DNA of 64,000 nucleotides, taken from contig KB235926.1 in the NCBI GenBank assembly GCA_000332255.1, positions 1,962,797 through 2,026,796 of the forward strand, written 5' to 3'. Positions 17,398-26,581 of this stretch are shown here, in pieces. The notes under the pieces are model-generated. The model did not search any database and was not told the DNA's origin. It saw nothing but the letters and a program-made list of their open reading frames with translations. Position 1 is the first letter of the stretch. Each line of letters begins with the position of its first letter. This DNA is from a cyanobacterium PCC 7702 (GTDB lineage: Bacteria > Cyanobacteriota > Cyanobacteriia > Cyanobacteriales > Nostocaceae). The position numbers were made by a program, and so were the translations under genes.

Positions 17398-20300
17398 ATG
17401 AACAAAAACTGCAACATCTCTCGTAGCAGTAGAAATGCAATTGTTCGCACGTTGCATGCTGCTGTTAAAGGGAGGGCTAGGTATAAAATTATTGGATTAC
17501 AAAGTTCGGAAGGACTGAAAAAATACCTAGAGTTGAGGTTGTCGGAACAAAAAGGCGTAGAGCAGGTACGTGCCAATTCTGTCACGGGAAACATGCTGGT
17601 ATGTTTTCAACCAGGGCAGAGCCATTCGGCACTAGCTGCGTTGATTGAAAGCCTAGTCTTAGAATATACAAAATACAGCCAGGACTCTACAATTGCACAA
17701 GCAGCGGCCCAAACAAAAAGACCGCCAAAACGCAAAGAAAGAAGAACTACTGCTACTACTACTGCTGAAATTCAAAGGCAAACAGCCTGGCATTTAAAAG
17801 AATCGGACGAGGTAATTGCTGAGTTAGAAACTTGTAAGGTATCGGGATTGTCCAGCAACTCAGCCCGAGAAAAGCTAAAGAAATACGGCTTGAATACTTT
17901 ACCAGAAGCAGTTCCTCGTTCTGGTTTAAGCATGTTTGTGGATCAATTCAAGTCTTTGCCGGTAGGGCTTTTAGCTGTAGCAGCGGGAATTTCAGTAGCT
18001 ACCGGGGGCTTAGTTGATGCGCTGGTAATTATGGGGGTTGTATTCATTAATGCTGCCATTGGCTATGCGACAGAAAGTAATTCTGAGAAGATTGTTCGCT
18101 CTTTGAATAATTTGGTCAATCCAACCGCATTTGTCCTCAGAAATGGCAGTATTCAAGAAATCAGCGCCCAAGAAATTGTCGTTGGAGATATTCTGATTCT
18201 CAAACCCGGCAGCTACGTAGCAGCAGATGCCAGATTGCTGGAGGCATACAACTTGAGCGTGGATGAGTCGGCACTTACAGGCGAAAGCATGCCAGTAAAC
18301 AAAACTGCTGAGATTCTCCGTGGCGACAACATTCCCCTTGGCGATCGCAAAAACATGGTCTACATGGGGACATTAGTTACCGGCGGACAAGGAATAGGAG
18401 TAGTGGTAGCAACGGGCAAATACACGGAGATGGGCAAAATCCAAATGATGGTGGGTGAAGCTACAATGCCCGAAACTCCAATAGAAAAGCAGCTCGACCA
18501 AGCAGGTAGTCAGTTAGTGGCCATTTCCGGAGCAATTTGCGCCATTGTCTTTGGCATCGGCTTGCTGCGCGGTAACGGTCTGTTGCAAATGTTCAAATCA
18601 ACCATATCCTTGGCAGTAGCAGCAGTTCCCGAAGGCTTGCCCACAGTTGCCACCACAACGTTGGCTCTCGGCATAGCAAACATGAGGAAGCATAACGTCC
18701 TCATCCGCCGCTTGGAAGCAGTGGAAACCCTTGGTTCCATCGAAACCATCTGCATGGATAAAACCGGAACCATCACAGCCAATCGCATGAAAGTAGTAGA
18801 GATTTGTACGGACAGCAAATGCATCGAGGTAGTCGATGAGAAGTTGCTGTTTGAAGAACAAGCAATTAATCCCTACGAAAACGAACAGCTGTTAAAACTG
18901 CTGCATGTTTTAGTGCTGTGCAATGAAAGCGAAGTCGAGCGAGAAGGAGATGATTACACAATCAGGGGTTCTGCAACAGAAAACGCTCTTGTGGATTTGG
19001 CGATCGCTTCTGGGGTCAATGTCATCAGTCTCAGGGCAAATTACCCGCGACTGAAAATTGCTCACCGCTCGCAAGAGCGCAACTACATGGCAACACTGCA
19101 CCTTACCCCCGACAGGCAAAAAAAATTGATTGCAGTCAAAGGTAGTCCCTCAGAAGTTCTAAATCTGTGCAGCACTCAAATCAAAAACGGTCAGAAAGTA
19201 CCCCTAACAGAGACAGATAGGCTCGCCATCGAAAACCAAAACGAAGACATGGCTGGCAAAGCCCTGCGTGTATTGGGAGTTGCTTACCAGCTGGACGAAT
19301 CAGAAGACATCCACCTTAACCGCGAAGATTTGATTTGGTTGGGAATAGTCGGCATGATCGATCCGATCCGAAACGGGGTGAAAGAATTAATGGCAAGTTT
19401 CCATCGCGCTGGCATCAATACGGTCATGATCACCGGCGATCAAAGCCCTACCGCCTACGCGATCGGCAAGCAATTGAATTTAAGCAAGGGCGAACAACTG
19501 CAAATCCTTGACTCCACCCACCTCAATAACATGGATCCAGAGGCAATGAAAGGAATTTTGCGGCGCGTTCATGTTTTTGCCCGCATCAGTCCCGCCAACA
19601 AATTGCAAATTGTTCAAGCTTTGCAAAGTAGCGGCAAGGTTGTGGCAATGACGGGCGATGGCATCAATGACGCCCCCGCTCTCAAAGCTGCCGATGTTGG
19701 TATTGCCATGGGACACACCGGAACAGATGTTGCTCGGGAAGTAGCAGACGTGGTACTGGAAGACGACAACCTCGAAACCATGATCGCTGCCGTTAGCCAC
19801 GGACGGACAATCTACAACAACATCAGAAAATCTGTCCATTTCCTGCTATCTACTAATACCAGCGAAATCATGGTAATGCTAGCAGCTACCGCAGCAGGTA
19901 TTGGTCATCCTCTTTCAGCTATACAGCTATTGTGGCTGAATTTGATTACAGATATCTTCCCGGCCCTGGCTTTGGCAATGGAAGCACCAGAACCGGATGT
20001 ATTGCTTGCGCCACCCCGCGATCCCAACGAACCGATTATCAAGAGATCTGACTTTGAGAGAATTATTATCGAGTCAGGAGTATTGTCTGCTAGTGCTTTA
20101 GCAGCCTATTGGTACGGCATCAAACGTTACGGAATGGGAATACAAGCAAGTACCATCGGTTTTATGAGTCTGACGATGGCACAACTTTTGCATACCCTTA
20201 GCTGTCGTTCGCAGACACACAGCATATTCAGCAAGGAGAAATTGCCGCCCAACAAGTACTTGACTGTTGCTGTTGGAGGCTCGTTTATCCTCCAAATTTT

Positions 20301-20562
20301 AGCTGCAACCGTGCCGGGTCTCAAAGGCTTGCTGCAAATCGCACCGCTCAACATCATTGATGCTATGGTAATTGGCAGCAGTGCCCTAGTGCCGTTCTTC
20401 GTGAATGAAGGTAGAAAAGAAGTGGCTAGTAGGTATTTGCAAGCACAAGACAACAACCGTACTCGTTTGCTACCTCAAAGCAGCGATAATGACGTGGTAA
20501 TTTCGCCAAAACAGATCGAGCAGCAAAAAATGAGACGGCAAACTACTGCCATTTCTGTGTGA
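17398..20562 (+). CDS. P2-type cation-transporting ATPase with N-terminal HMA-like domain
   Basis: 1054 residues. Residues ~10-95 resemble an HMA/ferredoxin-like metal-binding fold but lack CxxC. A basic, Thr-rich linker follows, then the cation-ATPase N-terminal domain (~130-175), the actuator motif TGES (294-297), the helix-4 motif PEGLP (411-415), the phosphorylation site DKTGT with Asp454, the hinge TGDGINDAP (752-760), and six C-terminal helices with NTSE and NLITDIFPA. PEGL and the C-terminal helices indicate a P2 (Ca/Mn-like) pump, not a heavy-metal P1B pump, so the HMA-like front end is unusual. Plasma-membrane or thylakoid location; ion not determined. A MetK-like gene follows after a terminator. 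Confidence 0.88.
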   Translation: MNKNCNISRSSRNAIVRTLHAAVKGRARYKIIGLQSSEGLKKYLELRLSEQKGVEQVRANSVTGNMLVCFQPGQSHSALAALIESLVLEYTKYSQDSTIAQAAAQTKRPPKRKERRTTATTTAEIQRQTAWHLKESDEVIAELETCKVSGLSSNSAREKLKKYGLNTLPEAVPRSGLSMFVDQFKSLPVGLLAVAAGISVATGGLVDALVIMGVVFINAAIGYATESNSEKIVRSLNNLVNPTAFVLRNGSIQEISAQEIVVGDILILKPGSYVAADARLLEAYNLSVDESALTGESMPVNKTAEILRGDNIPLGDRKNMVYMGTLVTGGQGIGVVVATGKYTEMGKIQMMVGEATMPETPIEKQLDQAGSQLVAISGAICAIVFGIGLLRGNGLLQMFKSTISLAVAAVPEGLPTVATTTLALGIANMRKHNVLIRRLEAVETLGSIETICMDKTGTITANRMKVVEICTDSKCIEVVDEKLLFEEQAINPYENEQLLKLLHVLVLCNESEVEREGDDYTIRGSATENALVDLAIASGVNVISLRANYPRLKIAHRSQERNYMATLHLTPDRQKKLIAVKGSPSEVLNLCSTQIKNGQKVPLTETDRLAIENQNEDMAGKALRVLGVAYQLDESEDIHLNREDLIWLGIVGMIDPIRNGVKELMASFHRAGINTVMITGDQSPTAYAIGKQLNLSKGEQLQILDSTHLNNMDPEAMKGILRRVHVFARISPANKLQIVQALQSSGKVVAMTGDGINDAPALKAADVGIAMGHTGTDVAREVADVVLEDDNLETMIAAVSHGRTIYNNIRKSVHFLLSTNTSEIMVMLAATAAGIGHPLSAIQLLWLNLITDIFPALALAMEAPEPDVLLAPPRDPNEPIIKRSDFERIIIESGVLSASALAAYWYGIKRYGMGIQASTIGFMSLTMAQLLHTLSCRSQTHSIFSKEKLPPNKYLTVAVGGSFILQILAATVPGLKGLLQIAPLNIIDAMVIGSSALVPFFVNEGRKEVASRYLQAQDNNRTRLLPQSSDNDVVISPKQIEQQKMRRQTTAISV

Positions 20563-20592
20563 TTTGTAAATTTTTCCCAAAGTAGCAATAGT

Positions 20593-20616
20593 AGCCCTGC
20601 ACTTTTGTGCAGGGTT
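20593..20616 (+). terminator. Hairpin terminator after the P-type ATPase
   Basis: CCCTGCAC (20595-20602), loop TTTT, GTGCAGGG (20607-20614), a perfect 8-bp stem extended by one wobble and one A-T pair. It starts 30 bases after the stop codon. The downstream T-content is modest (TTAATTGTAAACATTTT), and it could also act on a minus-strand transcript. Confidence 0.6.
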
Positions 20617-20932
20617 AATTGTAAACATTTTGGTAAGAATGGAAAGAAATATTTGGCAACAAAAAAATAGCTTAGAGAAGTTTTTAGACAGATTCTCATA
20701 CATCTAATTTCTATTTAAAAATTAAATCGTAAAAATTTAGGTAAATGATAAGTTATAGTCAAAAAAACAGCGACAACTTTCTGACGAGAACAAAACCTGA
20801 AATTATTAAAATAATAATATCAACTTCTCATGAAATAATTTATGCTGTTGTAGCGTTAGTCGAAATATAACCGCACTGTACTGAGTTTTTTAAACTAGTA
20901 AAGTTAGTTTCAATTTTAACTTCCAAACGAAA
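20617..20932. other. Leader of the MetK-like gene
   Basis: 316 AT-rich bases between the ATPase terminator and the MetK-like start. No open frame worth noting, no SAM-riboswitch-like fold that I can see, and no obvious ribosome-binding site. The region must contain the promoter of the MetK-like gene if the terminator works. Confidence 0.4.
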
Positions 20933-22135
20933 ATGAAAAAAGATTTCATGTTTAGCTCTGAGTCCGTTACCGAAGGACACCCGGATAAACTTTGCGACCA
21001 AATTAGCGATGCAATTGTAGATAAGTTTCTCTCAAAAGATCCCTATTCGAGAGTGATTGCCGAGTGTGCTGTTGCGACGGCCATTGTTTTTATTGCTGCC
21101 AGATTTGAATCCGATGCAATTGTAGATTTTACGAAAACAGCCAGGCAGGTAATCAAGCAAGTTGGTTATGATGAACCTGATTTTAATGCCAAAACCTGCA
21201 GTATTGTCACTAGCGTGAAAGAATTGCCATCGCACGAGTATCGTTATTGGGATGCCAAAAGACTATCAGACGATGAGATGGAGTTAATTCCGGTCAAGGA
21301 GCAGGTAACAGTCTTTGGTTTTGCTTGCAACCAAACTCCTGCTTTTATGCCCCTTCCTATTTGGCTAGCTCATCAACTGGCAAGGCGATTAACTGCGGTA
21401 CGGCAAGAGAAAATTCTGCCATACATCGGGCCGGATGGCAAAACTCAAGTCGGAATTGAGTATCGCGATCGCAAGCCTTACAGAATCCACAGCATTTCTA
21501 TTCTGGCCAGTCATAACAAACACTCGGAAGCCAATTTAAGCGATCGCAAACAACTCCAACAAGAAATTAAACAGGCCGTTATCGATGATGTCTTAAAAAA
21601 TACTGAATTCCAACCCGATGAAAAAACCAGAATTCTCATCGACTTCGAGCAACTGTTTGCTATTGGTGGTCCTTCTGTACACTCCGGTCTAACTGGGAGA
21701 AAAAACGCCATAGATACCTACGGAGAATATTCTCGCCACAGCGGTGCGGCTTTGAGCGGCAAGGATCCCACACGAATCGACCGAGTTGGCGCTTATGCTG
21801 CACGTTATGCAGCCAAGAATATTGTCGCAGCTGGCTTAGCAGAAGAATGTGAAGTGCAGTTAACTTATTGCATCGGGGTTGCTAGACCTGTCAGCATTCA
21901 AGTAGAAACCTTTGGTACGGGCAAAATTCCTGAGGAAAAAATTACTACGCTGTTGGAAAAGCATTTTGATTTTCGTTTAGCAGGAATCATTAAAAAGTTT
22001 AATTTGAGGTTGCTACCTACCATGGTCAAAGGCGGATTTTATAGAAAATTAGCAGTCTACGGTCATGTTGGCAGAACAGATTTAGAAATTATACCTTGGG
22101 AAGAAACGGATATGGTACCGGCTTTGCTGCAGTAG
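20933..22135 (+). CDS. Divergent S-adenosylmethionine synthetase (MetK) paralogue
   Basis: 400 residues with the three-fold MetK architecture: SESVTEGHPDKLCDQISD at 8-26, GPDGKTQVGIEYRDR in the middle, GLTGRK (252-257), SGKDPTRIDR and AARYAAKNIVAAGLAEECE, and a C-terminal YGHVGR. Several substrate-site positions differ from E. coli MetK by my hand alignment: the GGEI segment reads AARF (Glu to Arg), GDQG reads KEQV (Asp to Glu), and GPMGDCGL reads GPSVHSGL (Asp to His250). The gating loop QSPDINQGV is replaced by an unrelated, charged sequence (SHEYRYWDAKRLSDDEMELI). ATP- and phosphate-binding His, Lys and Asp residues remain. It is therefore probably not the housekeeping enzyme and may use another substrate or work under special conditions. 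No symbol is given for that reason. Confidence 0.85.
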   Translation: MKKDFMFSSESVTEGHPDKLCDQISDAIVDKFLSKDPYSRVIAECAVATAIVFIAARFESDAIVDFTKTARQVIKQVGYDEPDFNAKTCSIVTSVKELPSHEYRYWDAKRLSDDEMELIPVKEQVTVFGFACNQTPAFMPLPIWLAHQLARRLTAVRQEKILPYIGPDGKTQVGIEYRDRKPYRIHSISILASHNKHSEANLSDRKQLQQEIKQAVIDDVLKNTEFQPDEKTRILIDFEQLFAIGGPSVHSGLTGRKNAIDTYGEYSRHSGAALSGKDPTRIDRVGAYAARYAAKNIVAAGLAEECEVQLTYCIGVARPVSIQVETFGTGKIPEEKITTLLEKHFDFRLAGIIKKFNLRLLPTMVKGGFYRKLAVYGHVGRTDLEIIPWEETDMVPALLQ

Positions 22136-22246
22136 CAGCGTCTTTCCACTAGCAAGTATAGAAGTGTAAAAAATGTTATCATCTCACGCCAGGAAGACAC
22201 AAAATGTCAGTGTCTCGTCGATTCGAAATTTAGATGAGGCTGTGGT

Positions 22247-23149
22247 GTGTTAAAAATTCTCACTAAACTTGATTACTTGCTTAAAGAAACTTGGATTGGT
22301 TTGCAGCGCGGTGGCTGGATGAATTGGGCAGCTGTTAGCACTGTGACAGTTTTGCTATTTTTATTTGGTTTAAGCTTACAAACTTCTTGGCAGGTGGAAA
22401 AACTGCTTTACCAATTTGGCAGTCAACTAGAAGTGTCGGTATATCTAGAACCGAAGGCGCGAGCAGAAAGCATTGCACCCTTAGTAGCAAAAATGCCAGA
22501 AGTAGCGGATACTGAAATTATTACTAAAGAGCAAGCTTGGAGAAAATTAGCTAAGGAACTAGGAATTTCTAATATTGAAGGAGCTACCCAGCTGTTAGGT
22601 GAAAATCCCTTGGTAGATGAATTGAAGGTGAAAGCACGTAATTCACAAATAGTACCAACTTTAGCTACACGATTAGCGCAGCTGCAGGGAGTGGATGCAG
22701 TACAGTACGTAGATGAAGCTGTCAGGCGTGTGACTCAATTGCATCGAGGCTTAAATTGGATGACACTAACAATTACTGTGATTCTGACTTTGACGGCGAT
22801 CGCTGTTACTTCTACTACTATTGGATTGATCGTCATGGCGCGACGTCAAGAAATAGAAATTTTGCAACTGGTGGGAGCTACCTCTGCTTGGATTTATTTA
22901 CCGTTTATCCTGCAAGGAATTACCTTTGGTTTGGTCGGGGGTGCGATCGCTTGGGGTTTGATCAATTTAATTCAGCAATTTGTTGGTAACGTGTTAGCTC
23001 ACCAGCCAGAGTTTATTAAATTTCTTACCCATGGCTTACAACTAACTTTTTTACAAACTTTATTATTGCCTGTCATTCTCCTCAATTTTGGCGCCACAGT
23101 AGGATTAATAGGAAGTTTATTTGCTGTGCGGCGATTTGCTAAAAGTTAG
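22247..23149 (+). CDS. ftsX: Cell-division ABC transporter permease FtsX
   Basis: 300 residues from a GTG start with GAGG about ten bases upstream. Typical FtsX layout: a cytoplasmic start ending in GLQRGGWMNW, first membrane helix (~27-47), a large periplasmic loop (~48-170, beginning FGSQLEVSVYLEP), then three helices. The MARRQEIEILQLVGA motif of the FtsX/MacB core is present near residue 200. With FtsE it recruits or activates peptidoglycan hydrolases at the division site. ftsE is not next to it. The DUF3598 gene begins six bases after the stop, so the two are probably co-transcribed. Confidence 0.92.
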   Translation: MLKILTKLDYLLKETWIGLQRGGWMNWAAVSTVTVLLFLFGLSLQTSWQVEKLLYQFGSQLEVSVYLEPKARAESIAPLVAKMPEVADTEIITKEQAWRKLAKELGISNIEGATQLLGENPLVDELKVKARNSQIVPTLATRLAQLQGVDAVQYVDEAVRRVTQLHRGLNWMTLTITVILTLTAIAVTSTTIGLIVMARRQEIEILQLVGATSAWIYLPFILQGITFGLVGGAIAWGLINLIQQFVGNVLAHQPEFIKFLTHGLQLTFLQTLLLPVILLNFGATVGLIGSLFAVRRFAKS

Positions 23150-23155
23150 TCAATT

Positions 23156-23968
23156 ATGAAATCTCAATGGGAATGTTTGCTGCAAAATCTTGGGGAATGG
23201 AAAGGTTCTTTCACTGGTCTGTCTCCCCAAGGAGAAATCCTAGAAGATATACCCAGCTTTGTCAGCTTAGAAGGACTAAATAACAACCAGCTTATTCGCC
23301 AGACAATTCGCTTGGGAGAAAAGGAAAAAGTTTTAGAATACGGTACTTTGGGACGAGGGGTACTGTTTTTTGAAAATGGTGCTTTTTCTCAAGGTACAGT
23401 GCAACTAGGACCATTTTCGGAATTCGGAGCAGAGCTGGGTTTAATTTATAAAAATCGCCGCCTGCGTCTGGTGCAATTATTCGATTCCAACGGTCAGATT
23501 GACAAACTCACCTTGATTCGGGAATACCTGGTCGGAACTTCTTTAGCACAACGCCCGCCTTTAACGCTAGAAGCCTTATTGGGGTTCTGGCAAGGTCAAG
23601 CAGTAACAGTATATCCTGATTGGCGATCTGGGGATACTTACTCTACAAGTTTGCAGTTACAGCTTGGTAGTGATGGCAGAATAATTCAAAGTCTGAGTTT
23701 TAACAGTCGAACCATTACTTCTTCTGCTACCTTTTTAGGTTCTCGACTTCTATTTGACCAAGACCCGCAAAAACAGGTGCAACTGTTGCTACTACCTGAT
23801 GGTGCTTCTGCTACTTTTCCCCTGAAAGTACGATGGCGTCAAGCTTTTTTATTAGAGGTGGGATGGTTGCTACAGCCAAATTTGCGTCAGCGAATGATTC
23901 GCAGTTACAACGAGAAAGGAGAATGGGAGAGCTTGACTTTAGTGACAGAGAAGAAAATACAACAGTAA
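23156..23968 (+). CDS. DUF3598 family protein (lipocalin-like)
   Basis: 270 residues, soluble and rich in beta strands. The opening MKSQWECLLQNLGEWKGSFT and the middle LGFWQGQAVTVYPDWR mark the two halves of DUF3598, predicted to be calycin/lipocalin-like barrels related to bilin-lyase folds. No enzymatic motif can be assigned. Found mainly in cyanobacteria. Only six bases separate it from ftsX upstream, suggesting joint expression, though a link to cell division is not shown. It converges on aat. Confidence 0.85.
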   Translation: MKSQWECLLQNLGEWKGSFTGLSPQGEILEDIPSFVSLEGLNNNQLIRQTIRLGEKEKVLEYGTLGRGVLFFENGAFSQGTVQLGPFSEFGAELGLIYKNRRLRLVQLFDSNGQIDKLTLIREYLVGTSLAQRPPLTLEALLGFWQGQAVTVYPDWRSGDTYSTSLQLQLGSDGRIIQSLSFNSRTITSSATFLGSRLLFDQDPQKQVQLLLLPDGASATFPLKVRWRQAFLLEVGWLLQPNLRQRMIRSYNEKGEWESLTLVTEKKIQQ

Positions 23969-23984
23969 AACTGCCGATCGCCCT

Positions 23985-24560
23985 TTAAATCAAGGAACAC
24001 CTTTGCTGCAATGCCTTTTTAAGTAATTTTTGATACTCTTGCTCGCTGACTCGATAAGCTCCAAACCTTTCTAGGTGAGGATTCATCATTTGAGCGTCGA
24101 ACAGGACAAATTTCTTCTCCCGCAACCTTTCTACCAACTTCACCATCGCCACCTTGGAGGCTTCCGGAATCCGGTAGAACATTGATTCTCCAATAAAAGC
24201 ACCGTTAATAGCAATTCCTAAAATTCCCCCAGCCAGCCGATCGTTTTGCCAGGTTTCAAAGCTGTGTGCCCAGCCTGCTTGGTGAAGTTTCCAGTATATT
24301 TCCTTTAACTCGGGGGAAATCCAAGTTGATTTTCGGTTAGCACACCCTTCGACCACAGCTTGAAAGTCACGGTTAATCGCCACTGTAAATCGCTGTTGAT
24401 TGAGAACGCGCCGCAGCGATTTGGGATAGCGAAATCGTTCATCTAGAGGAATAACAGCGCGATCGCGACTTGCATACCAACCCAAAACATTATCTTCATT
24501 AGCCATGAGAAAATAGCCTTGGGCATAGCCTTGAACGATAGTGGCGATATCATATTGCAT
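23985..24560 (-). CDS. aat: Leucyl/phenylalanyl-tRNA-protein transferase
   Basis: 191 residues from the ATG of MQYDIATIV (the frame continues upstream to a TTG at 24575, which I do not favour). Transfers Leu or Phe from aminoacyl-tRNA to N-terminal Arg/Lys of proteins, feeding the N-end rule pathway to Clp protease. Signatures: [54 protein letters not shown], and [20 protein letters not shown]; the C-terminal [18 protein letters not shown] is complete. Slightly short but normal for cyanobacteria. Strong call. Confidence 0.92.
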   Translation of the reverse strand: MQYDIATIVQGYAQGYFLMANEDNVLGWYASRDRAVIPLDERFRYPKSLRRVLNQQRFTVAINRDFQAVVEGCANRKSTWISPELKEIYWKLHQAGWAHSFETWQNDRLAGGILGIAINGAFIGESMFYRIPEASKVAMVKLVERLREKKFVLFDAQMMNPHLERFGAYRVSEQEYQKLLKKALQQRCSLI

Positions 24561-24722
24561 AAAGGAGCCACTCAAAACAGCTTCTGGTACGAATATACCT
24601 TTGGGTCAGTACAAAGGGCTGTGTATAATTATGATGATTTGACGATTCTCGGTGCCAGGGGTTCTATTGTTAATCCCATTGAGCAACAATGAGAACAGGG
24701 GAATTGAAAAAGAAAAACAAAC

Positions 24723-25055
24723 ATGAGTGCTGAACCAATTCCACCCATTACTTTACCACCAACTGAAAATCCCCAACTAGAGGGCGAATGGTTGCAAAAA
24801 AAATTGCACAGGTGGTTGGATGAAGAGTTTATTCCAGAGCCTATTAATAATAAGATTGCCGAACGTGCTGCACAAATTTTTGTTCGGCAAAGAATGGAAG
24901 GGGAAAATGACTTGGGTTGTTTGGTTATTGCGATCGTGACCGAGATGCAGTCATTTGATTTTTCCAAAAGTTTTTACGGAGAATTTGCGATCGCTAACGC
25001 TGTCAGCGATCTACTTTTAGAAAGTCTGGGAGTGGATAAGTGTTGCGGTCAATAG
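24723..25055 (+). CDS. Conserved hypothetical protein of cyanobacterial type
   Basis: 110 residues. A Pro-rich start (~1-20), then mostly helical sequence (EGEWLQKKLHRWLDEEFIPEPINNKIAERAAQIFVRQ begins at ~21 and may be quoted only in part) and an end with FYGEFAIANAVSDLLLESLGV. No membrane segment, no metal or catalytic motif beyond a terminal CC pair. It has normal coding features and the compact spacing of a real gene (divergent from aat, convergent with rpsN), and is probably cyanobacteria-specific. No function can be assigned. Confidence 0.65.
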   Translation: MSAEPIPPITLPPTENPQLEGEWLQKKLHRWLDEEFIPEPINNKIAERAAQIFVRQRMEGENDLGCLVIAIVTEMQSFDFSKSFYGEFAIANAVSDLLLESLGVDKCCGQ

Positions 25056-25076
25056 TTTTTAACAATTCATGACCAG

Positions 25077-25379
25077 CTACCAGCTAGACTTGACAACACC
25101 TGGTAAAAGACCTTTGTGCGCCCACTCTCGCAAAACATGTCGAGACAAACCAAAGTCACGGTAAACACCGCGAGGACGACCGGTTACCCAACAGCGGTTG
25201 CGATGGCGACTAGGAGCACTGTTGCGGGGTAGTCTTTGAATTTGGCGATGAATTTCTAGCTTTTCTATGGGATCTTCTGCTTTACGAAATTGTTCTAGCA
25301 AAGCTTGACGTTTAGCAGCGTATTTAGCAATCAAGCGAGAGCGCTTTTTTTCGCGCTCAATCATGCTCTTTTTTGCCAT
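25077..25379 (-). CDS. rpsN: 30S ribosomal protein S14
   Basis: 100 residues, the long form of S14 without zinc-binding cysteines, usual in cyanobacteria and plastids. Landmarks: [20 protein letters not shown] at the start, [20 protein letters not shown] in the middle and [19 protein letters not shown] near the end. It sits in the 3' head domain of the small subunit. As in other cyanobacteria it is outside the main ribosomal-protein cluster. ATG at 25379. Strong call. Confidence 0.97.
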   Translation of the reverse strand: MAKKSMIEREKKRSRLIAKYAAKRQALLEQFRKAEDPIEKLEIHRQIQRLPRNSAPSRHRNRCWVTGRPRGVYRDFGLSRHVLREWAHKGLLPGVVKSSW

Positions 25380-25586
25380 ATAGTTTTGTTACTGACCTGA
25401 AAACAGCATTTTCTATTTTATCGGATTCAGCTCGGTTAGTGGTGAATTGGTAGCAGCACCAGTTTTCAGCAATCCCGATGGCAAAATGCATGCTCCAAGC
25501 TTGCGACAGCACAGCAACAGCGTAAATAAGGCTTGTAGTTTGAGCAAAAGTCTTTGCTTGCAAGCGGTATTAGTTCCCAGTGGTAG

Positions 25587-25615
25587 AAAAAAATAGGGTG
25601 GCTGATAACCACCCT
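25587..25615 (-). terminator. Rho-independent terminator of the coiled-coil gene at 25633
   Basis: On the minus strand AGGGTGG, loop TTATCAG, CCACCCT, then ATTTTTTT. A perfect 7-bp stem starting 18 bases after the stop codon. Confidence 0.85.
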
Positions 25616-25632
25616 TAGCTATTTATCTTTAT

Positions 25633-26421
25633 TTATTTCCCAACTTTATCAGCTGGTTCTTTTTCTTTTAACCAATCTGCTGCTGCTAGTAATAAATCCC
25701 TTAAAATCTGCCGTAATTGTCGTTCTTTTCGGGCTATAGCACTACCAGCTTCACTAAGTTTTTCTTCTAGTTGAGAGTGCTTTTGCTGTACCTGCGTTAC
25801 TACTGTTTCTGCTTGCGGAAGAGTTTGGTTAAACCAATTTTTAGCTTCTTCTAAGTAACCTTTTACTTCTTCCGAACGTCCATCATAGCGAGCGGCTAAA
25901 TTAGCTCTGACGATGGCAAGCTGGGCTTTGAGTTGGGCGTAGCGTTTCTTTAATAAAGCAAATTCTTCGCTATTTTGAATGGCATCGATAGCAGAGGTAA
26001 TAGCACTTTGGGTTTCAGAAGATTTATCTGTGCTGCTCTGTTGAATTTCTGCTAGAATGCCATCAACTTCTTGTTGAATTTTAGCTTCTTCTTCGTCTAA
26101 CTGAGCTTCTAATTTTTTGACTTCTGCCTGAGTTTTGGCAATATTTTCGTGTCTTTTACTATTCACAGCTTCCAACGCTCCTTCAATAGAAGCTGCTACT
26201 TCTTCTTTAAATTCACTACCTTTAGCTTGCAAGTTCTCGACTACTGTAGAAACAGCATCTTTAACGAGGGAACGAAGTTCGCTAGAGCCTTCTTTGAATT
26301 CGGAAACTACTTGAGAAACGGCAGATTTTACTATCTCACGAATGCGTTCTGCTCTTAGTTGTCCGGCTTCTTTTGCCTGTAGGAGGTCAGCTTTAATTTT
26401 TTCTTTGATATCCTGAGACAT
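25633..26421 (-). CDS. Helical coiled-coil protein, function unknown
   Basis: 262 residues, nearly all charged amphipathic helix, Glu/Lys/Ala-rich. Residues ~1-90 have 11-residue-like periodicity (EIVKSAVSQVVSEFKEGSSE, LVKDAVSTVVENLQAKGSE), similar to apolipoprotein or LEA-like helices. Residues ~95-180 form a coiled coil (EVKKLEAQLDEEEAKIQQEV). There is no signal peptide or hydrophobic helix. It could be membrane-surface-associated or a stress-protection protein; this is inference. It has its own strong terminator and no operon partner. Confidence 0.7.
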   Translation of the reverse strand: MSQDIKEKIKADLLQAKEAGQLRAERIREIVKSAVSQVVSEFKEGSSELRSLVKDAVSTVVENLQAKGSEFKEEVAASIEGALEAVNSKRHENIAKTQAEVKKLEAQLDEEEAKIQQEVDGILAEIQQSSTDKSSETQSAITSAIDAIQNSEEFALLKKRYAQLKAQLAIVRANLAARYDGRSEEVKGYLEEAKNWFNQTLPQAETVVTQVQQKHSQLEEKLSEAGSAIARKERQLRQILRDLLLAAADWLKEKEPADKVGK

Positions 26422-26581
26422 TTTTTAGACGGGCTGAAATTTTACTAATTTGGATCAAATAAAAATTCATCGTAAGAATACGCTACATTTGCATTCTGAC
26501 ACAAGTTTTTCTGCAGGCAGCACTTCCTTTAGATAGAAAATCGCAAATCAACCTCCAGATTTTGAGGACTGTTTGGTATTT

